Part shown: positions 16,125-29,058 of the stretch, piece after piece
How positions within the stretch are numbered: the first letter of the stretch is position 1
Layout of the letters: each line of letters opens with the position of its first letter
NCBI GenBank assembly: GCA_025603075.1
Contig: MU626289.1
Span: 62,001-126,000, forward strand
Direction of reading: 5' to 3'
Length of the DNA: 64,000 nt
DNA from: Neoconidiobolus thromboides FSU 785
Lineage: Eukaryota; Entomophthoromycota; Entomophthoromycetes; Entomophthorales; Neoconidiobolaceae
Notes under the pieces: model-generated
Databases searched by the model: none
What the model was told of the DNA's origin: nothing
The model's input: the letters and a program-made list of their open reading frames with translations, nothing else
Program-made: the position numbers and the translations under genes

Positions 16125-19100
16125 ATGAGTTCTGAATTCGTACAACGAGGACGCACCTTACGAAGGGGAAAAACACTTAATCGACCTGATCGATTTGCAG
16201 CCCCTACTCCTATGTTAGGAGAAAAAGATAGAAGTCGATTTGATGGTTGGGTTATCTTTTCGCAAATAGTAACCTTTTGGGCTCCTAGTTTTATATTAAG
16301 AAGATTAGGATTCCCAACTCCTGATGTAATCCAGGCTTGGAGAGAAAAAGTGACCCTTTGTTTTATTATTATGTTGATTTGCGGCTTAGTTGTGTTTTTA
16401 ACTTTCTTTTTACCTAAAGTGTTTTGTGATGATGCTACTAGAAAACAATTAGGTTCTCAACAAAATTATAAATTATATCCTGTTCATCCACAGAGTGGAA
16501 ATGGTCCTACTTGTAAGTTCTTTTGTTGCTAACTGGTATTTTTTTATATTAATGATTGATTTAGACCCCGGTTATTATATTATTAATAAATTTATCTATA
16601 ATGCGCCTAATGCTAAATTCCCACCTGATTTTCCAACATTTGAAAGGGAAATCCAATTTCCAGATATTACTTCTTATTTTAAACCTACGGAAAATCAATT
16701 TGATGAATGTGATAAAGTTCAAAGTAAGTTGAATGGAAAGATATATAATGCGGTTAATAATTATAAGCATTGTGCAACGAATAATGGATTAACAAAAAGA
16801 TGTATGTTTAATTCCATTGACCAAGTAGCAGATGAGTTTAATTTACAAAAATATCAAGTAGATGGTCAAGACGTTATGGCTGGTTTTTCTTGGAATGATA
16901 TTTATAAAAATATTGTTGTTGTTGATGGGGCCGTTTTAGATTTTGGCGCATATTTCGAAGTTTATGATAAGGATATATATAATGATGATTTAGATATGGC
17001 CATTAGACAAGCAGTGAGATTAGCCAGTAGTGTAGATGCTACTAAAATTTTTTTTAGAGATCCAGATATTAAAAACACAATTCCTTGTTTAAAACAAAAA
17101 TTTGGTACGGGTTATTTACAAAAAGCCCAAGTGGGTTGTTTTGCTGTTGATATGTTTATGACCGTTTCTTTAATTGTTATTCTTTCAATCATCATCACTC
17201 GTTTTGCTATGGCTTTTGTATTCCATTGGTTTATTTCTTATCGATTATCCAAAAGGCCTTATAATAATTCTCGTCGTCCCTTAATTACTAATAATCAAGC
17301 ACCATGGGGTGTAAAAGGAACGCCACGTAGAATATCTGATGATCCTAATGAATTGTTTAATATTATGTTAGTTACTTGTTATTCTGAAGGCGAAGCCTCA
17401 ATGCGTACAACTATTGAATCTTTAGCTGGCACCGATTATTCAGATGATAAAAAATTATTGTTTATTGTAGCGGATGGTATCATTGTTGGCTCTGGAAATG
17501 ATAAATCTACACCAGATATTTGTTTAGATTTAATTGAGTTAGATCCTAATTTTACGGATCCTGAGCCGCAAAGCTATATTGCTGTTGCAGCAGGTCACAA
17601 ACAACATAATAGGGCTAAAGTCTATGCTGGTCATTTTAATTATAAATCTCATCGTGTACCTACTTTAGTTATTATTAAATGTGGTAATGCTGAAGAAGAT
17701 GGGAAACCAAAAGCAGGAAATAGGGGTAAAAGAGATTCTCAATTAATACTAATGAACTTTTTTTCAAGAGTAATTTATAATGAACGTATGACTCCTTTAG
17801 ATTATGATTTATTTCGAAAAATCCATCATTTAATGGGAGTCACACCTGATAACTTTGAAACAGTATTAATGGTAGATGCAGATACTAAAGTTTATCCTGA
17901 TTCATTGAAATTATTAACTTATTGTTTAATTAATGATCCATTAATTATGGGGTTATGTGGAGAAACTAAAATAGCCAATAAAAGAGATTCTTGGGTTACC
18001 GGTATTCAAGTATTTGAATATTATATATCTCATCATCTTGGTAAAGGTTTTGAATCTGTATTTGGTGGTGTAACTTGTTTACCAGGTTGCTTTTGTATGT
18101 ATCGATTAAAGGCACCTAAAGGAGATTCTGATTGGGTACCTATTATAACTAAACCTGAAATTGTACAAGAATATTCTCAAAATGTAGTAGAAACATTACA
18201 TCAAAAGAATTTATTATTATTAGGTGAAGATCGATTTTTAACTACTTTAATGTTACGTAATTTCCCAAATCGTAAAATGATGTTTGTTCCACAAGCTATT
18301 TGCAAAACTGTTGTTCCTGATGAATTTAGTGTTTTATTATCTCAACGTAGAAGATGGATTAATTCGACTATTCACAATTTATTAGAATTAGTTTTGGTTA
18401 GAAATCTATGCGGTACCTTTTGTTTTTCAATGCAATTTGTTATTTTTATGGAATTAATTGGTACTGTTGTATTACCTGTAGCAATTGTTATGACTTTTGT
18501 ATTGATAGGAACCATAGCTACATCAACAATTAATAGTTTGGCTACTTCATTACCATTAGTTATGTTATTATTAGTATTATTTTCACCAGCTTTGTTGATT
18601 TTAATTACTTCTCGTAAAATCATTTATGTTTTATGGATGTTTGTTTATCTCCTAGCTTTACCTGTATGGAACTTTATATTACCAGTTTATTCTTACTGGC
18701 ATTTTGATGATTTCTCTTGGGGGGCCACTCGTGTTGTACAAGGTGAAGGTAAAGGTGGAGATCACAGTGCTAAAGAAGGTGATTTTGATGCTAGTAAAGT
18801 ATCTTTGCGTCGATGGGAAGACTATGAACGTCGTCGTCGTCGCTCCGTTCGTCGTCGTGAAAGAGCAGCTAAGGAAGAAAAGGAAACAGAAGACGCTTAT
18901 TATAATCAAAACTCCGACGATGAATTAATGGATCGTCCAGAACCTTATTATTATTATGATGATAATGAAAGTAATAGTGGAAGATCGCATTCTCCTGATA
19001 TTGGACCTCAACAAACTAATTATCAATATGGGTCTGGGGTTGGTTCCGCTATTGGCAATTCTTATTCAAATGATTCTAATAATAATGAATTTGAACAACA

Positions 19101-19194
19101 TTCTCCAACTCATATGCCTCAACCACCTAACTATCCGGAACAACCAGATGATCATGGTCGTGATAGACCAATGGGACCAAGACCTTTTCAATAA
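16125..19194 (+). CDS. Chitin synthase, class IV-like
   Basis: Polymerises N-acetylglucosamine from UDP-GlcNAc across the plasma membrane. Two exons (16125-16512, 16565-19194) with a 52-nt intron carrying a TGCTAAC branch site; 1,005 residues. An N-terminal basic region and two membrane segments are followed by an extracytoplasmic domain, another membrane segment near residue 330, and the glycosyltransferase core: a donor-site Asp motif VDADT (about 565), GEDR (about 683) and QRRRWI (about 721). Three or more transmembrane helices follow. The tail holds an Arg cluster then an acidic, Tyr/Asn/Pro-rich end. The RGKRDSQL segment and overall order fit class IV/division 2 enzymes, which are often a little longer. 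The ORF starting at 16495 reads through the intron and is not the true start. No defect seen. Confidence 0.95.
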
Positions 19195-19364
19195 GTAGAT
19201 GAAAGTATTCATTTAGATAGTTTAATATATTAGTATCTATTATTTTATAAAATATTTTGTAGTAATTTTTGTATACTTTTTAAATTTTTCATTATGAATT
19301 TTGTAAATTTAATTTAAAAAAGAAAGGTTGATATTATTTAGTTTTTAATTTTTGTTATTAGGAT

Positions 19365-19467
19365 ATGGGGATGATTTTTTTGATTTCATTACTTTTTCCA
19401 CCTTTTAAGCGCTATTTAAGCGGAAAATTTGTTAGTAAAATTCTTAAACACAAAAATACATCCCCAT
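19365..19467 (+). mobile_element. Miniature inverted-repeat element, best-preserved copy
   Basis: Type copy of the family: 103 bp with perfect 9-bp inverted ends ATGGGGATG / CATCCCCAT, flanked by ATAT on both sides. Internal landmarks in order: TTCATTACTTTTTCCA, TTTTAAGCGCTATTTAAGCG, GAAAATTTGTTAGTAAAATT, CTTAAACACAAAAATACA. No coding capacity. It lies 170 bp past the chitin synthase stop. Confidence 0.92.
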
Positions 19468-19748
19468 ATGGAATATGCTATTTATATTGTATATATTATA
19501 ATATTATGTGATATTATTTTATAATTTTTTATCTACTTTTTATTAATTTAAATTTTTAACAAATGTATTTTTGGTAATAAAACTTTAGTGAGTTAATTAA
19601 TTGGTTGGAATCCTACGGCTTCTAATATTAGTGGGATAAGTGTATTTTAAATTAAGTTTCAAAAAAAGAAAAAAAATGCTACAAATTTTTAAAACAAAAT
19701 AAATAACTTTAATAAAACATGTAACTGAATTAATTTATTTTTTTTCTT

Positions 19749-20705
19749 CTACAAATTTGATTCCTTTATATAATCATTACTTTCAATTATCGGATATTTC
19801 CTCAACTTCCATTTAATTAATAGCCAACATTCATTTTTCATTAACCAAAAATCTTTTCTAATATCCATTTTCATAATCAATTCCCTTGTATTTCTCATCA
19901 AGGGTATTCTATAATCTCTCATTTTATTTAATAAATAATTGCATTCTATAAACTGATGATTCATTAATAAAGATTGAAAACAATTATTATATATTTCAAT
20001 ATATGATATTCTATTTTTATCGTTATTTTCCTTATTATTCTCCTTACATATCCTAAACAATAAAGGTACAAATAAATTTGCTAACCTTTTAGGCTGTTTT
20101 AATAATATATAATTACTTAACTCATTAATTTGTATTTCATTAAATATATATTTTCTTTCTAACATTAAATTAAGTAATATTATCAATTGTTTCGGATGTC
20201 TCAATACTTTATTACCATCAATACTTCTAACCCATAAATTATATAATGTTGTTAGTTGTAAGTCCGAAATATGCTGATATAACCCTTCTTGTATTATTAA
20301 TTCTAATAATTGAATTTGTTGAAAATAAGTAGTGTCTTTTAATTTCTTAGTAAATAATATTAACAATTGAACTTGTTGTTTAGTTAATTGGGAAGTACAA
20401 CTATACGCCATTAGTTCTTTTGTTATCCTTTGAGTTATTATTGTCCTATGCTCTATTATTATTCTTTTGTCTAAATTTAATTCTTGATGTAACCGTATTC
20501 CTTTTTCTGTATTCTGTGTTAAGACATCTTTCGCTATGTGATTATCTTTTGACACTGAGATGGTAGTATGTTTCCTTGTAATAATATTGAATTTGAAATA
20601 AACCTTTGGAAAGTAAGTCGTTGAGTCAAAAGAATGATTATAAATCAAGCTCCTTATATTTAAAGAGAGTGAATGGTTTGCGATGGATTTAACTATTATG
20701 TTCAT
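19749..20705 (-). CDS. Helical protein, possibly organellar, unknown function
   Basis: A single exon of 318 residues. The N-terminus is basic and acid-free for about 25 residues (MNIIVKSIANHSLSLNIRS), compatible with a mitochondrial presequence. The rest is a chain of amphipathic helices with Leu/Ile-rich pairs, such as QQIQLLELIIQEGLYQHI and IECNYLLNKMRDYRIPLM, the second resembling a PPR-type helix pair. I cannot assign it to a named PPR or related RNA-processing protein. It is divergent from the next gene with 339 bp between the start codons, suggesting a shared promoter; that neighbour also has a mitochondrial-type N-terminus. Confidence 0.65.
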   Translation of the reverse strand: MNIIVKSIANHSLSLNIRSLIYNHSFDSTTYFPKVYFKFNIITRKHTTISVSKDNHIAKDVLTQNTEKGIRLHQELNLDKRIIIEHRTIITQRITKELMAYSCTSQLTKQQVQLLILFTKKLKDTTYFQQIQLLELIIQEGLYQHISDLQLTTLYNLWVRSIDGNKVLRHPKQLIILLNLMLERKYIFNEIQINELSNYILLKQPKRLANLFVPLLFRICKENNKENNDKNRISYIEIYNNCFQSLLMNHQFIECNYLLNKMRDYRIPLMRNTRELIMKMDIRKDFWLMKNECWLLIKWKLRKYPIIESNDYIKESNL

Positions 20706-21044
20706 GAAACATTACTTAAGCTTTTGGTTCCCACTTCCCTTTTGCTAATTTTTTAAAAAAAATTGCAAATTAAAAAGAGCCAATAATAGCCAACTTGTTT
20801 TTTTTCTATAAATTTTTCTTTAAATAAGTTTTGAATTACGAATCAAATGAAACTTTGACCTGTCATAATCAATTTAGCCAAAATTCAAATTATAAAATCA
20901 AAAATCAAAAAACTTGAATCTTATTTTTTATTTTTCTTATTATTTTAATAACATTTGATATTTTATAACTTGTCATAAATTTAACACAATAACACCCTTA
21001 AACCTACAATTGATCAAGCTTGTCCTCTCATTAAAAATCAAAGA
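20706..21044. promoter_or_regulatory. Shared divergent promoter interval
   Basis: The 339 bp between two divergently transcribed starts must carry both promoters. It is AT-rich with poly-T/poly-A tracts and no repeat element. No specific binding site could be named. Confidence 0.5.
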
Positions 21045-22860
21045 ATGAAATTTGCCTTAAATCTTCTCAAAACCCAACTTACCACTCGTCATTATAGTAC
21101 AAATACTTTAACCATTCATCAACTCAAAGAAGCATATCAAAAGATAAAATCCCAACATTTTCAGCCCAAAACGAATTTGCCCCATAAAAACTTTCTAATT
21201 ACACCCACGGAACTCAATCCCAATGGAGTGTTTTGTCACAATGAAGTAAATTTAGATTTTATACAAACTTATGGGTTTGATTATGATTATACATTAGCTA
21301 ATTATACTCAAGAATTACCTAAAAAAATATTCACAATGTTAAGAGATATGTTAGTTCTTAGAATGGGTTATCCAAAGGCATTGTTAGAATTCAATTACGA
21401 TCCTAGTTTTGCTGTACGTGGTTTACATTATGATGTTAAAACAGGGTATTTAATGAAAGTAGATGCTTATCATAATATTCAGCTTAATACGGTTTATTTT
21501 GGTAAACAACCTATAAAAGATATTAACACTATTATTGAATTACATAATGGTACTCATATTTCACCAAAATATATGTTGGAAAATTTAACTCAATTAAACG
21601 ATATGTTTTCATTACCAGAGATTTGTTTATTGGCTGATATTATTGATTATTTTAATGAAAAACAAATTCAATTTCATCCAAGACATTTATATGACGATGT
21701 AAGAGCAATGGGAGAAGCCATTCATTCCTCAGCCTATAATCATCCATTTGGAGTCGGATTATTACATTTAGAAATCTTGAAACAAGTCCCTAAATATTTA
21801 GAGCCATCAAATAAGCTAGTAAATTATTTACAAAATTTGAGAAAAGGTAAGAAAGAATTGTTTTTATTAACGAACTCAGGTTATTTATTCGTGTAGGTTT
21901 TTTATATATTTTATATTTCATATTATAATTGTTAATAAATCATTAATATAGAAATAAAGGCATGGAATATTTAACATCAAGTAAAGATTGGAGGGATTTA
22001 TTTGATGTTGTAGTAGTTAGTAGTAAAAAGCCAAGTTTTTATACCTCTCATAGGCCTTTTAGAAGAGTAAAAACAAATGGAGATCGAGCTAACCAAGTAA
22101 TTTATTTTGCCTTGTTTTTTTGTTTCTATTTTTAATATCATTTTCTATTTCATTTTGTTCATTTAGACTCTAGAAAACAGCATTGAATTGGATATGGAAG
22201 CTGTTTCTAAATTTCAACGAGGTCAAGTATATCAAGGTGGTAATTTAAAAGAGTTTTCTAAATTAACTGGTTGGCGTGGACAGAAAGTGATGTATATAGG
22301 GGATCATATTTACTCGGATTTAGTTGACCCTACCCTTCAACAAGGCTGGCGTACTGGAGCAATTATTGACGAATTGGAAACTGAAATGGAATATGCAGCT
22401 ACACCACAAGCTAGATCCAGATTATCTTATTTATTACATTTAGAGCAATTATTATTATTAGCTAGTAATAACGGAGATCAAAGTAAGGAATTGGGAGATT
22501 TAGTACAACAATGGAGATTAGAAAGGAAGCAATATAGAAATACTTTGAAGCAAGTGTATAATTTACAATTTGGTAGTTTATTTCGAACTCATCATAATCC
22601 AACCTATTTTGCAAAAAAAGTTCGAACATTTGCAGATTTGTAAGTAATTTATTTCACCATATACTATTGTCTATTGTATTTTTATTTTTGACCTTATTTA
22701 TATTGTTGTATTATCGTTAATAATCTTTTCTTTTTTATTTAGATATACTTCCAAGCTAGAAAATTTAAATGATTATCCACTGAATTATACTTTTTATCCA
22801 CAACGTGATCAATTACCTCATGAATTACCTAATTTTATTAATCAAGAATTGTATTTTTGA
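21045..22860 (+). CDS. HAD-superfamily 5'-nucleotidase domain protein (NT5DC2/3-like)
   Basis: Member of the cytosolic-IMP-type 5'-nucleotidase family (NT5DC group). Four exons (21045-21892, 21952-22096, 22167-22639, 22743-22860) join in phase to 527 residues, matching the family. The N-terminus MKFALNLLKTQLTTRHYS is a good mitochondrial presequence. HAD motif I is DYDYTL (nucleophile D79, acid D81), motif II is LLTNSG (about 274-279), and motif IV is GDHIYSD (about 376-382). The exon 1-2 splice rebuilds NSGYLFVNKGMEYLT, as in relatives. The substrate of this subgroup is not well established, so phosphohydrolase activity is inferred from intact motifs. Shares its upstream interval with the divergent helical-protein gene. 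Confidence 0.92.
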
Positions 22861-23129
22861 AATGTGTTTCAATTAATGTCTTCTCATAATCTAATTGAAA
22901 TTAAAATGTTATTTCTACTAATCAAGAATAAATATTCTAATTCTTAGTATTAATGATATGTTTGATTGATTTTAATTGGTGTATTTGTCTTTTGTATATA
23001 ATAGTAAAAGCCATCAAACCATTTGAATAGCCTATATAATAAGCTTCTAAGTAACAAACAATAAAAGATAATAGTACAAATGAAATAAATTTAAATTTAA
23101 ACAAACTATTAGCTATAGCTTTAGGGCAT

Positions 23130-23670
23130 TTAATTTCCCACATGTTTATTAGGTTGAAAAACTCTAGTATTATTATTTCTCATATTCATATCCTGATTTT
23201 TAGGCAGGGTATTACGTTCCAAATCCTTTTGTTTTTGACCTTGTTCAGCTCTCTTTAATTTTTCTTCTTTTAATTTTTCTTCTTTAGCATTTTCAATCTG
23301 CTCTTCTTGGTCATGTGAAAAATCTTCATTATTAGTGAGCGCTTGTTTTTCAGCGCGTGATAAATTACCAGGAAGTGGATCACTAGTTAATTGAAAATCG
23401 ATTAGTCTCTTGACAAAAAGAAGAGGTAGTTAAAACTGAAATTGAAACTTATGATTATATATTATATATAACAAACTACTTACACTTTGACACTCACATG
23501 GGGATTAGCTTGAGGTACTCGCATACCACCTACTTTAACTAAAAAGGTGGTTGTTATTAAGTCATTATATACTATTTATTAAAATTGAATTTACCAGCAG
23601 GAGCATGACCAGCCTTTAAGGCTTGAGGGGAAGTTTCGTTAGTAACATTAGTTTTTTCAGTAGTTGGCAT
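23130..23670 (-). CDS. Small charged protein, unknown function
   Basis: Three exons (23595-23670, 23486-23538, 23130-23408) encode 135 residues. An alternative donor/acceptor pair at the second intron (donor GTAAGT two bases later, acceptor two bases later) is also in frame and changes one or two residues. The N-terminal half is neutral and contains VGGMRVPQANPHVSVK; the second half is a highly charged helix (KEEKLKEEKLKRAEQ). No signal peptide or membrane segment. The family is not recognised. Transcribed convergently with the nucleotidase-like gene, about 270 bp apart. Confidence 0.65.
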
Positions 23671-24970
23671 GGTTTCTTTCTTTTTTATAATTTACAATAT
23701 TTTTATAATTTTAATGTTGAAGGTTGGAAGAGGTTTTTATACTTTTAGTTATTGGAAATAAAGTCAAATAAACGTCATCTAAAACCTAAGTGTTATTCTG
23801 CTTGATTTAAGTCGCAGTCATTTATTGAACTTAGAACTTGAGATAAGTTTATTTATGGTTCAATAAACTCTTTTTGTTAGTACGAATATTACCATATGAT
23901 AACAAAAGAAATATCAACCTAATATTTAGCTGGAATAATATTTTTATTAGAATATAAAATCCACTTTTATGATAATAATAAGAAAATAGTTGGCTTAAAT
24001 TTCTATAGAATCCAATGTTTTAAAAAAGAATAGTCAAGTTTCATAATTTTTAAAACTAACAAATGACTTTAAGATTTGGGCAATTATATTTATTGAAGTC
24101 ATGCTCTATTATTCTTAATCCTTCTATTAAGAAAGTTTGAGATTAATCTCTAAAAGATACTTCTATTGATTTAAATAGTTATCAAAATAATATCATTATT
24201 ATACTAAATTTCCCTTCTTATTTTTAAACTGTAGAAATTATTAGTCTACTTTATTATTGTTAAATACCGCAGCATACCAAATGGAAAAGTGAGTCAGTTT
24301 ACCTTATGATTGAAAATAGACTAATGAAGTTTGCCCAATGGTTGCGAATTTGAAAACTTGGCTTTATTTATTTCAACGGGCAATTATTTTTCCTATTATT
24401 TCAGACTATTATATTAATTAGCTTTAATAAAATTGTAGATTTCATTAAAAGATAGTAAATTTATGTTCACTATTTATTATCCATTTGTACTTATTATTCT
24501 CATTGAAGAACATCAATTTCCTTTAACTGTTACGGACTGTTTTTTTATTGTGATATTTTTTGTTCACTTTTTATGACTTAAAATGTTGATAAACTCTTAG
24601 TTCATTTTCTATATAAAAAACATGCCCCCTACCTAGTGTTTAGGCTGAAACGGATCTATTTTTAGACATGAAAGTTTGATTAAATTAATCTATACTTTCT
24701 GATTTTAATCATTTAAATAATTATTTAATCAGTTTATAATCATTTATAGATTATAAATAAATATCTTCAAAATTTTATTTTTATTTAAAATTTATGTATC
24801 TTTGTATAAATACAATTAAAATGAAAAAGTAGACTTAAATTGTATAATGAACATATACAAGTATCTAATAATATAAATTACATTAGAATAGAAACTCAAA
24901 GAAGAATACAATACAACCCTTTTACGAATTAAAGCTATTAAAAATTAATTTATTTTCATTTTGATCTTAT
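23671..24970. other. Gene-free interval
   Basis: About 1.3 kb with short, random ORFs only, no member of the miniature-element family and no structured repeat. Confidence 0.6.
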
Positions 24971-25695
24971 CTATTCTTCATATAAATCTGCCATGTCTTC
25001 ATGAAGCTCAAACATAGCTTCAGATATTTCTTTTCTTAGCTCTTCCACTCTAAAATTAAATATAACAATATTAAACAAAAAAAACAATCAAGATTTAATA
25101 ATCCGCTTACTTTGCATTTAACCTTGTTTTATCTTCAGAATAATCTCTATCTTCAGTAGCGTCTAAAACAGTAGCGGTTTGCAATTGAGCTGTCTATTGA
25201 TTAATTATATCAATTTATTTAATAATAATAATAATCAAGCATATAAATTAGACTCACTGTTTCTAACAGTAACTTTTCCAATTTCAAAATATTTTCTAGT
25301 TTATCCCCTAAGTCTGGTCGTTTGTAACTAGCTTCATCCTTCAAGTTATTGATCAAAGCTAAACAATGATGAGTGAATTTTTTTTGTTCTTCTTTAAGTA
25401 CTTCATTTTTTGATCTATATTCTTCAACCGAGATTTTGTTTTCAGTGTACGATTTAAAATAACTATATGTATTAAGTATTATTACTCTTTTTTCCTTTAC
25501 TTACTATTGAATTTTAACTTACTTATCTAATGATTTAAACCACCCAACACGTAACCCTTGAAGTTCAGTAAATGTTAATAATATCTCTAATACTGATATA
25601 TCTTTTGGATCAAATTTTATAGCCCCTCCTTCTTTACTTGGCTGTAATATAGTTATCTCTTCAACTGTTTCAATTTCTTTGATTTCGTCAGACAT
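24971..25695 (-). CDS. Coiled-coil protein of 179 residues, unknown function
   Basis: Four exons (25523-25695, 25258-25462, 25111-25193, 24971-25049) join in phase. The protein is acidic and almost entirely helical: an N-terminal part with FDPKDISVLEILLTFTELQG, then a long heptad region with KLENILKLEKLLLET and VEELRKEISEAMFELHEDM. No signal peptide or transmembrane segment. Size and pattern resemble small subunits of kinetochore, spindle or vesicle-tethering complexes, but no family can be named. It lies 220 bp downstream of UTP6 on the same strand. Confidence 0.7.
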
Positions 25696-25915
25696 TTAGA
25701 GAAAGTGATTAAGAAAGTTTTGGATTTGAGTTTAATAAATCAAATTTTACATTTAAAAATGAGCAGTAATATTACTATTTTTATTAAATTTGTTATACAA
25801 AAATTAAATCATATATTAATAAGAAAACAATAAAATGAAAATGATGTATTATAATTTTAATTTAAAGAATTCTATCAATAAAATCTATAAAAGAGGAAAA
25901 GCAAATGCTAACAGC

Positions 25916-28235
25916 TTATAACTCTTGATCCTTTTTTAAAGTAATAAAAGCCTTATATTCCTGTTCCAAAGCGAAATAAAGCTCTTTAGAAAGGGTCTGT
26001 TTAGCTTTTAAAAGAAGAGTGGAAGCATGATGAGAGGGAGCAGCATGATTCAAAAATGCTAAATAATCCAACCAAAGCTCAATATCATTTGAGTCTAATC
26101 GTAATAATTTTTCATAAAGTATCTTTATCTTATCAAATTTACTATTGGCTACTTGTAGTATTCTTTTATCAAATAAACTCTTGAAACTTTGATACATCTC
26201 TTCACTCTTTGGTTCTGATTTATCTCCATGAATATTTTGTTCATAGTCTTTTAATTCGAGTTGAATCCACTCTTTATAAAAAACTACACTTAATGGAACC
26301 TTTTTAGAAATCCTATTACATGTTTTTTAGCAAATAAATAAACAAACTAGTTTTATATTCAATTTACCTCTCTGCTAATTCTCTAACATAGTTTATTCCT
26401 TTTATGTCAAATGCCCATTTCAACATATTACTGTGAATGAATTCTCGACATGATCTACGTTCTTCAGCTTCCACTTCATTATTTGAATGGACAGACTCTA
26501 TTTTATATAATGAATTCTATTACAATCATTAACATATTTAAATATCCATTTATATTTATCTTACCAAAAAGATTAATTCTTGTTTATTAAAATCTGGTTT
26601 AATATCTCCTTCATATTTATCAGACGTATTATTTTCAATTGACTTAAGTGTAACATTTATATACTTTTCCCATAAATTATTGGATATTGGGTTGTAAATT
26701 ATAGCCTCCGATAAGATAGCATTTATTTTATTAAGATCTAATACTATTAACAAAATTTAATAAATAAATAAAAGGGTTACCTTTCTCTGAAATAGTTTGT
26801 AATTTAACTAACCAAAATTCAACAATGTTAGGGTATTTCTTACATGCCTCGGTAGCTACTTGGGATACTAAAAAATAAAGAGTTAAATTGATGATTATGT
26901 ATTTACAATTTACTTACAAAGCCTATCACTTTTAATACAATCTTGAATAAAATTTAGATATACAAAGTAGAACTCTTTTGTCAACAAATAACTATCGTTT
27001 TGAGATTGAGATAACCCCTCCTTTAATACTTTTTTTAATTTGAGGCTAAAAAAGGTTTTCTAAAAAAAGTTAGCTTATTTTTGTAGATTATAATATTAGT
27101 TTTACCAAATTAGCTTCCTTGATACTTTGATAATAATTAAATAAAAATCCGACAAATAATGAAAGCAACAATGGGCTGCTTTTAGCACTTAATGCTTGTT
27201 CATATTTTTCAATACATGCTGAAAGTTTATCGACAAATTCAGCAGAGTTTTCATTTAAATGAAGCATATCTCTTTTGAAAATGAGATCCTTAGCTCTATC
27301 ATCATCCGCAAAATCAGCTAGAATGGAATTATAGATATAACTATGTAATTCTACAATTGGACTAAAACTGTCTAAAATATCTAAAAATCTAGCACGTAAC
27401 TCGAAATCAGTTGGAAATTTTTGTACTGTATTATTATAAATAATTTTTGGAATAGCACCTTGAAGTAATGGATCCTCCTCTTGTAAAGAAGCATTAATTT
27501 TCCCCTCCATTTCTAACCCTTCTTCTTGATTTTCTTGATCTAAATTATCGATCTCAATAGAATGACCTTCAGCTTTATCCTTTAATAAAATTTCCTTTCT
27601 TAACTTTAATTTTTCAATGAACTTTAACTCCAATCGAAAAAACTCTAAATACAATATTTTGTTATTTAGATTTAACCTAACTCCTCTTTGCATTAGTACA
27701 CGTGCTGCTTCCATATTTAAGTTTTTTGAAAACTCAAAATTGGCTGCTTGAATCCATAGGATCTCTGCACCTGGTAATAACTTAATTGCTTTACCATAAG
27801 CTTTCGATACTACTTTACTAGAATTCTGGGATTCTGCAAAATCAATATATTGTAACCATAATTTCAAATCCCCTTTAAATTTCAATAATCCTCTTTCAAA
27901 TAAATTGTAAATTCTTCGTACTCCAGCATAATCACTTAAAGTAGTTTTTTTATCTATAAAAAATAAAATTAATAAAATTAATAAAGTATTATTATAAACT
28001 TACTTTTGCTAAAACGAGATTTTCTTTTTACACGAAGTTTTTCTAAGTTCATTTCATACTCTATATATCGAATATAATCAGCTTTTTTAGCTATCCTTCT
28101 AGATACAGAATATTCTAAACTAGTTCTCTTTTTTACAATTTGAGCAATCTCTTTTTCATTAAATAAACTTTTGGATTTAAGATCTTCTAATTCTGGAAGC
28201 ATAGCTTCCAATCTCTCTTGTACTTTTTCGGCCAT
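25916..28235 (-). CDS. UTP6: UTP6, U3 snoRNA-associated protein (small-subunit processome)
   Basis: Component of the nucleolar small-subunit processome needed for 18S rRNA maturation. Seven exons (28004-28235, 27106-27953, 26918-27059, 26781-26867, 26565-26743, 26368-26516, 25916-26312) join in phase to 677 residues. The N-terminus carries the family hallmark: MAEKVQERLEAMLPELEDL, IVKKRTSLEYSVSRR and YIRYIEYEMNLEKLR. HAT repeats follow (for example GDLKLWLQYIDFAE and NNLWEKYINVTLK), continuing to the C-terminus (DIELWLDYLAFLNH). It is somewhat longer than the yeast and human proteins. A CCAAT box (28315-28321) lies 80 bp before the start. No damage seen. Confidence 0.94.
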
Positions 28236-28646
28236 CTTGTTTGTTGAACTTTTAAAAAAGATTGTTTAATAAAAGCTCTCTTTTTCATTTAATTTTCGAA
28301 TTGATATAAATTAACCAATCATAATTCCATTTTTTTTTACTCAAAATTTGGAATTGATATAGTGTATATCTGTTATAAGTGATGGTATTAGTATTTAAGA
28401 AGATTGCCTAAGTTACAATAATCTTTAATGTTAATGAAAAAAGCAGTATGATATCCTCCAAATCTCATATATGCTCCCATCTAATTAAAGATGATGAGTA
28501 ATAATAAAATTAAAGTTGAGTTACACAGAATTACTTCTTAGATATTTGTGCACTTCTCAAGCTTAAAATGAAAAAAGATATTAGTTAAATGTCTAAAAAG
28601 CATATCCATATGTTACATATTAAATAGAATCAAGCTCCAGTTAATA

Positions 28647-28745
28647 ATGAGGCTTTATTTTTGTGTTTAAGAATTTTACTAACAATCTTTCTACTTAAAT
28701 AGCGCTCAAAAAATAGAAATAATGAAATCAAAAAAACATCGCCAA
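28647..28745 (-). mobile_element. Miniature inverted-repeat element
   Basis: Reverse-orientation copy with eroded left end (ATGAGGCTT) and right end ACATCGCCA. It retains TGTTTAAGAATTTTACTAAC and AAATAGCGCT. Confidence 0.78.
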
Positions 28746-28956
28746 TAATAGCCAAAGCTTAATAAACTAATAATCAAGACTCAAGTTTAATTTTATCACT
28801 AGTAAAAACTTAAACATAGAAAATCAATGATTTATTTTTTAACAATATAATAATAGAAAGATCATTTATATACTATACAATTGAAATAATAAACATCAAG
28901 TTAAAGTTAAAGTTACTTATAACCTAACTCATTTATTGAATTTAATTGTGATATTA

Positions 28957-29058
28957 ATGGGAGTGTTTTTTTTGACTTCATTATTTTTTCCATTTTTTAA
29001 GCGCTATTTAAGCGGAAAATTTGTTAATAAAATTCTTAAACGCAAAAATACATCCCCA
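28957..29058 (+). mobile_element. Miniature inverted-repeat element
   Basis: 102 bp, ends ATGGGAGTG / CATCCCCA. The core TTTTTTAAGCGCTATTTAAG is identical over 20 bp to the copy at 19365. Flanking bases do not show a clear target duplication. It is oriented opposite to the copy 210 bp upstream. Confidence 0.9.

Noticed and set aside
16495-16564. Alternative chitin synthase start at 16495
   Set aside because: This reading runs through a clear 52-nt intron; the upstream exon carries the expected N-terminal part.
22937-23143. 68-residue minus-strand frame with a membrane-like segment next to the small charged-protein gene
   Set aside because: I first tried to join it to exon 3 of that gene, but it is in another frame; the gene's own frame ends at a TAA at 23130. 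No independent start context or splice supports it.
20778-28760. Short shared string GCCAATAATAGCCAA at about 20778 and 28741
   Set aside because: Only 15 bp and not extended on either side; the second overlaps the end of a miniature element. Not enough to call a repeat.
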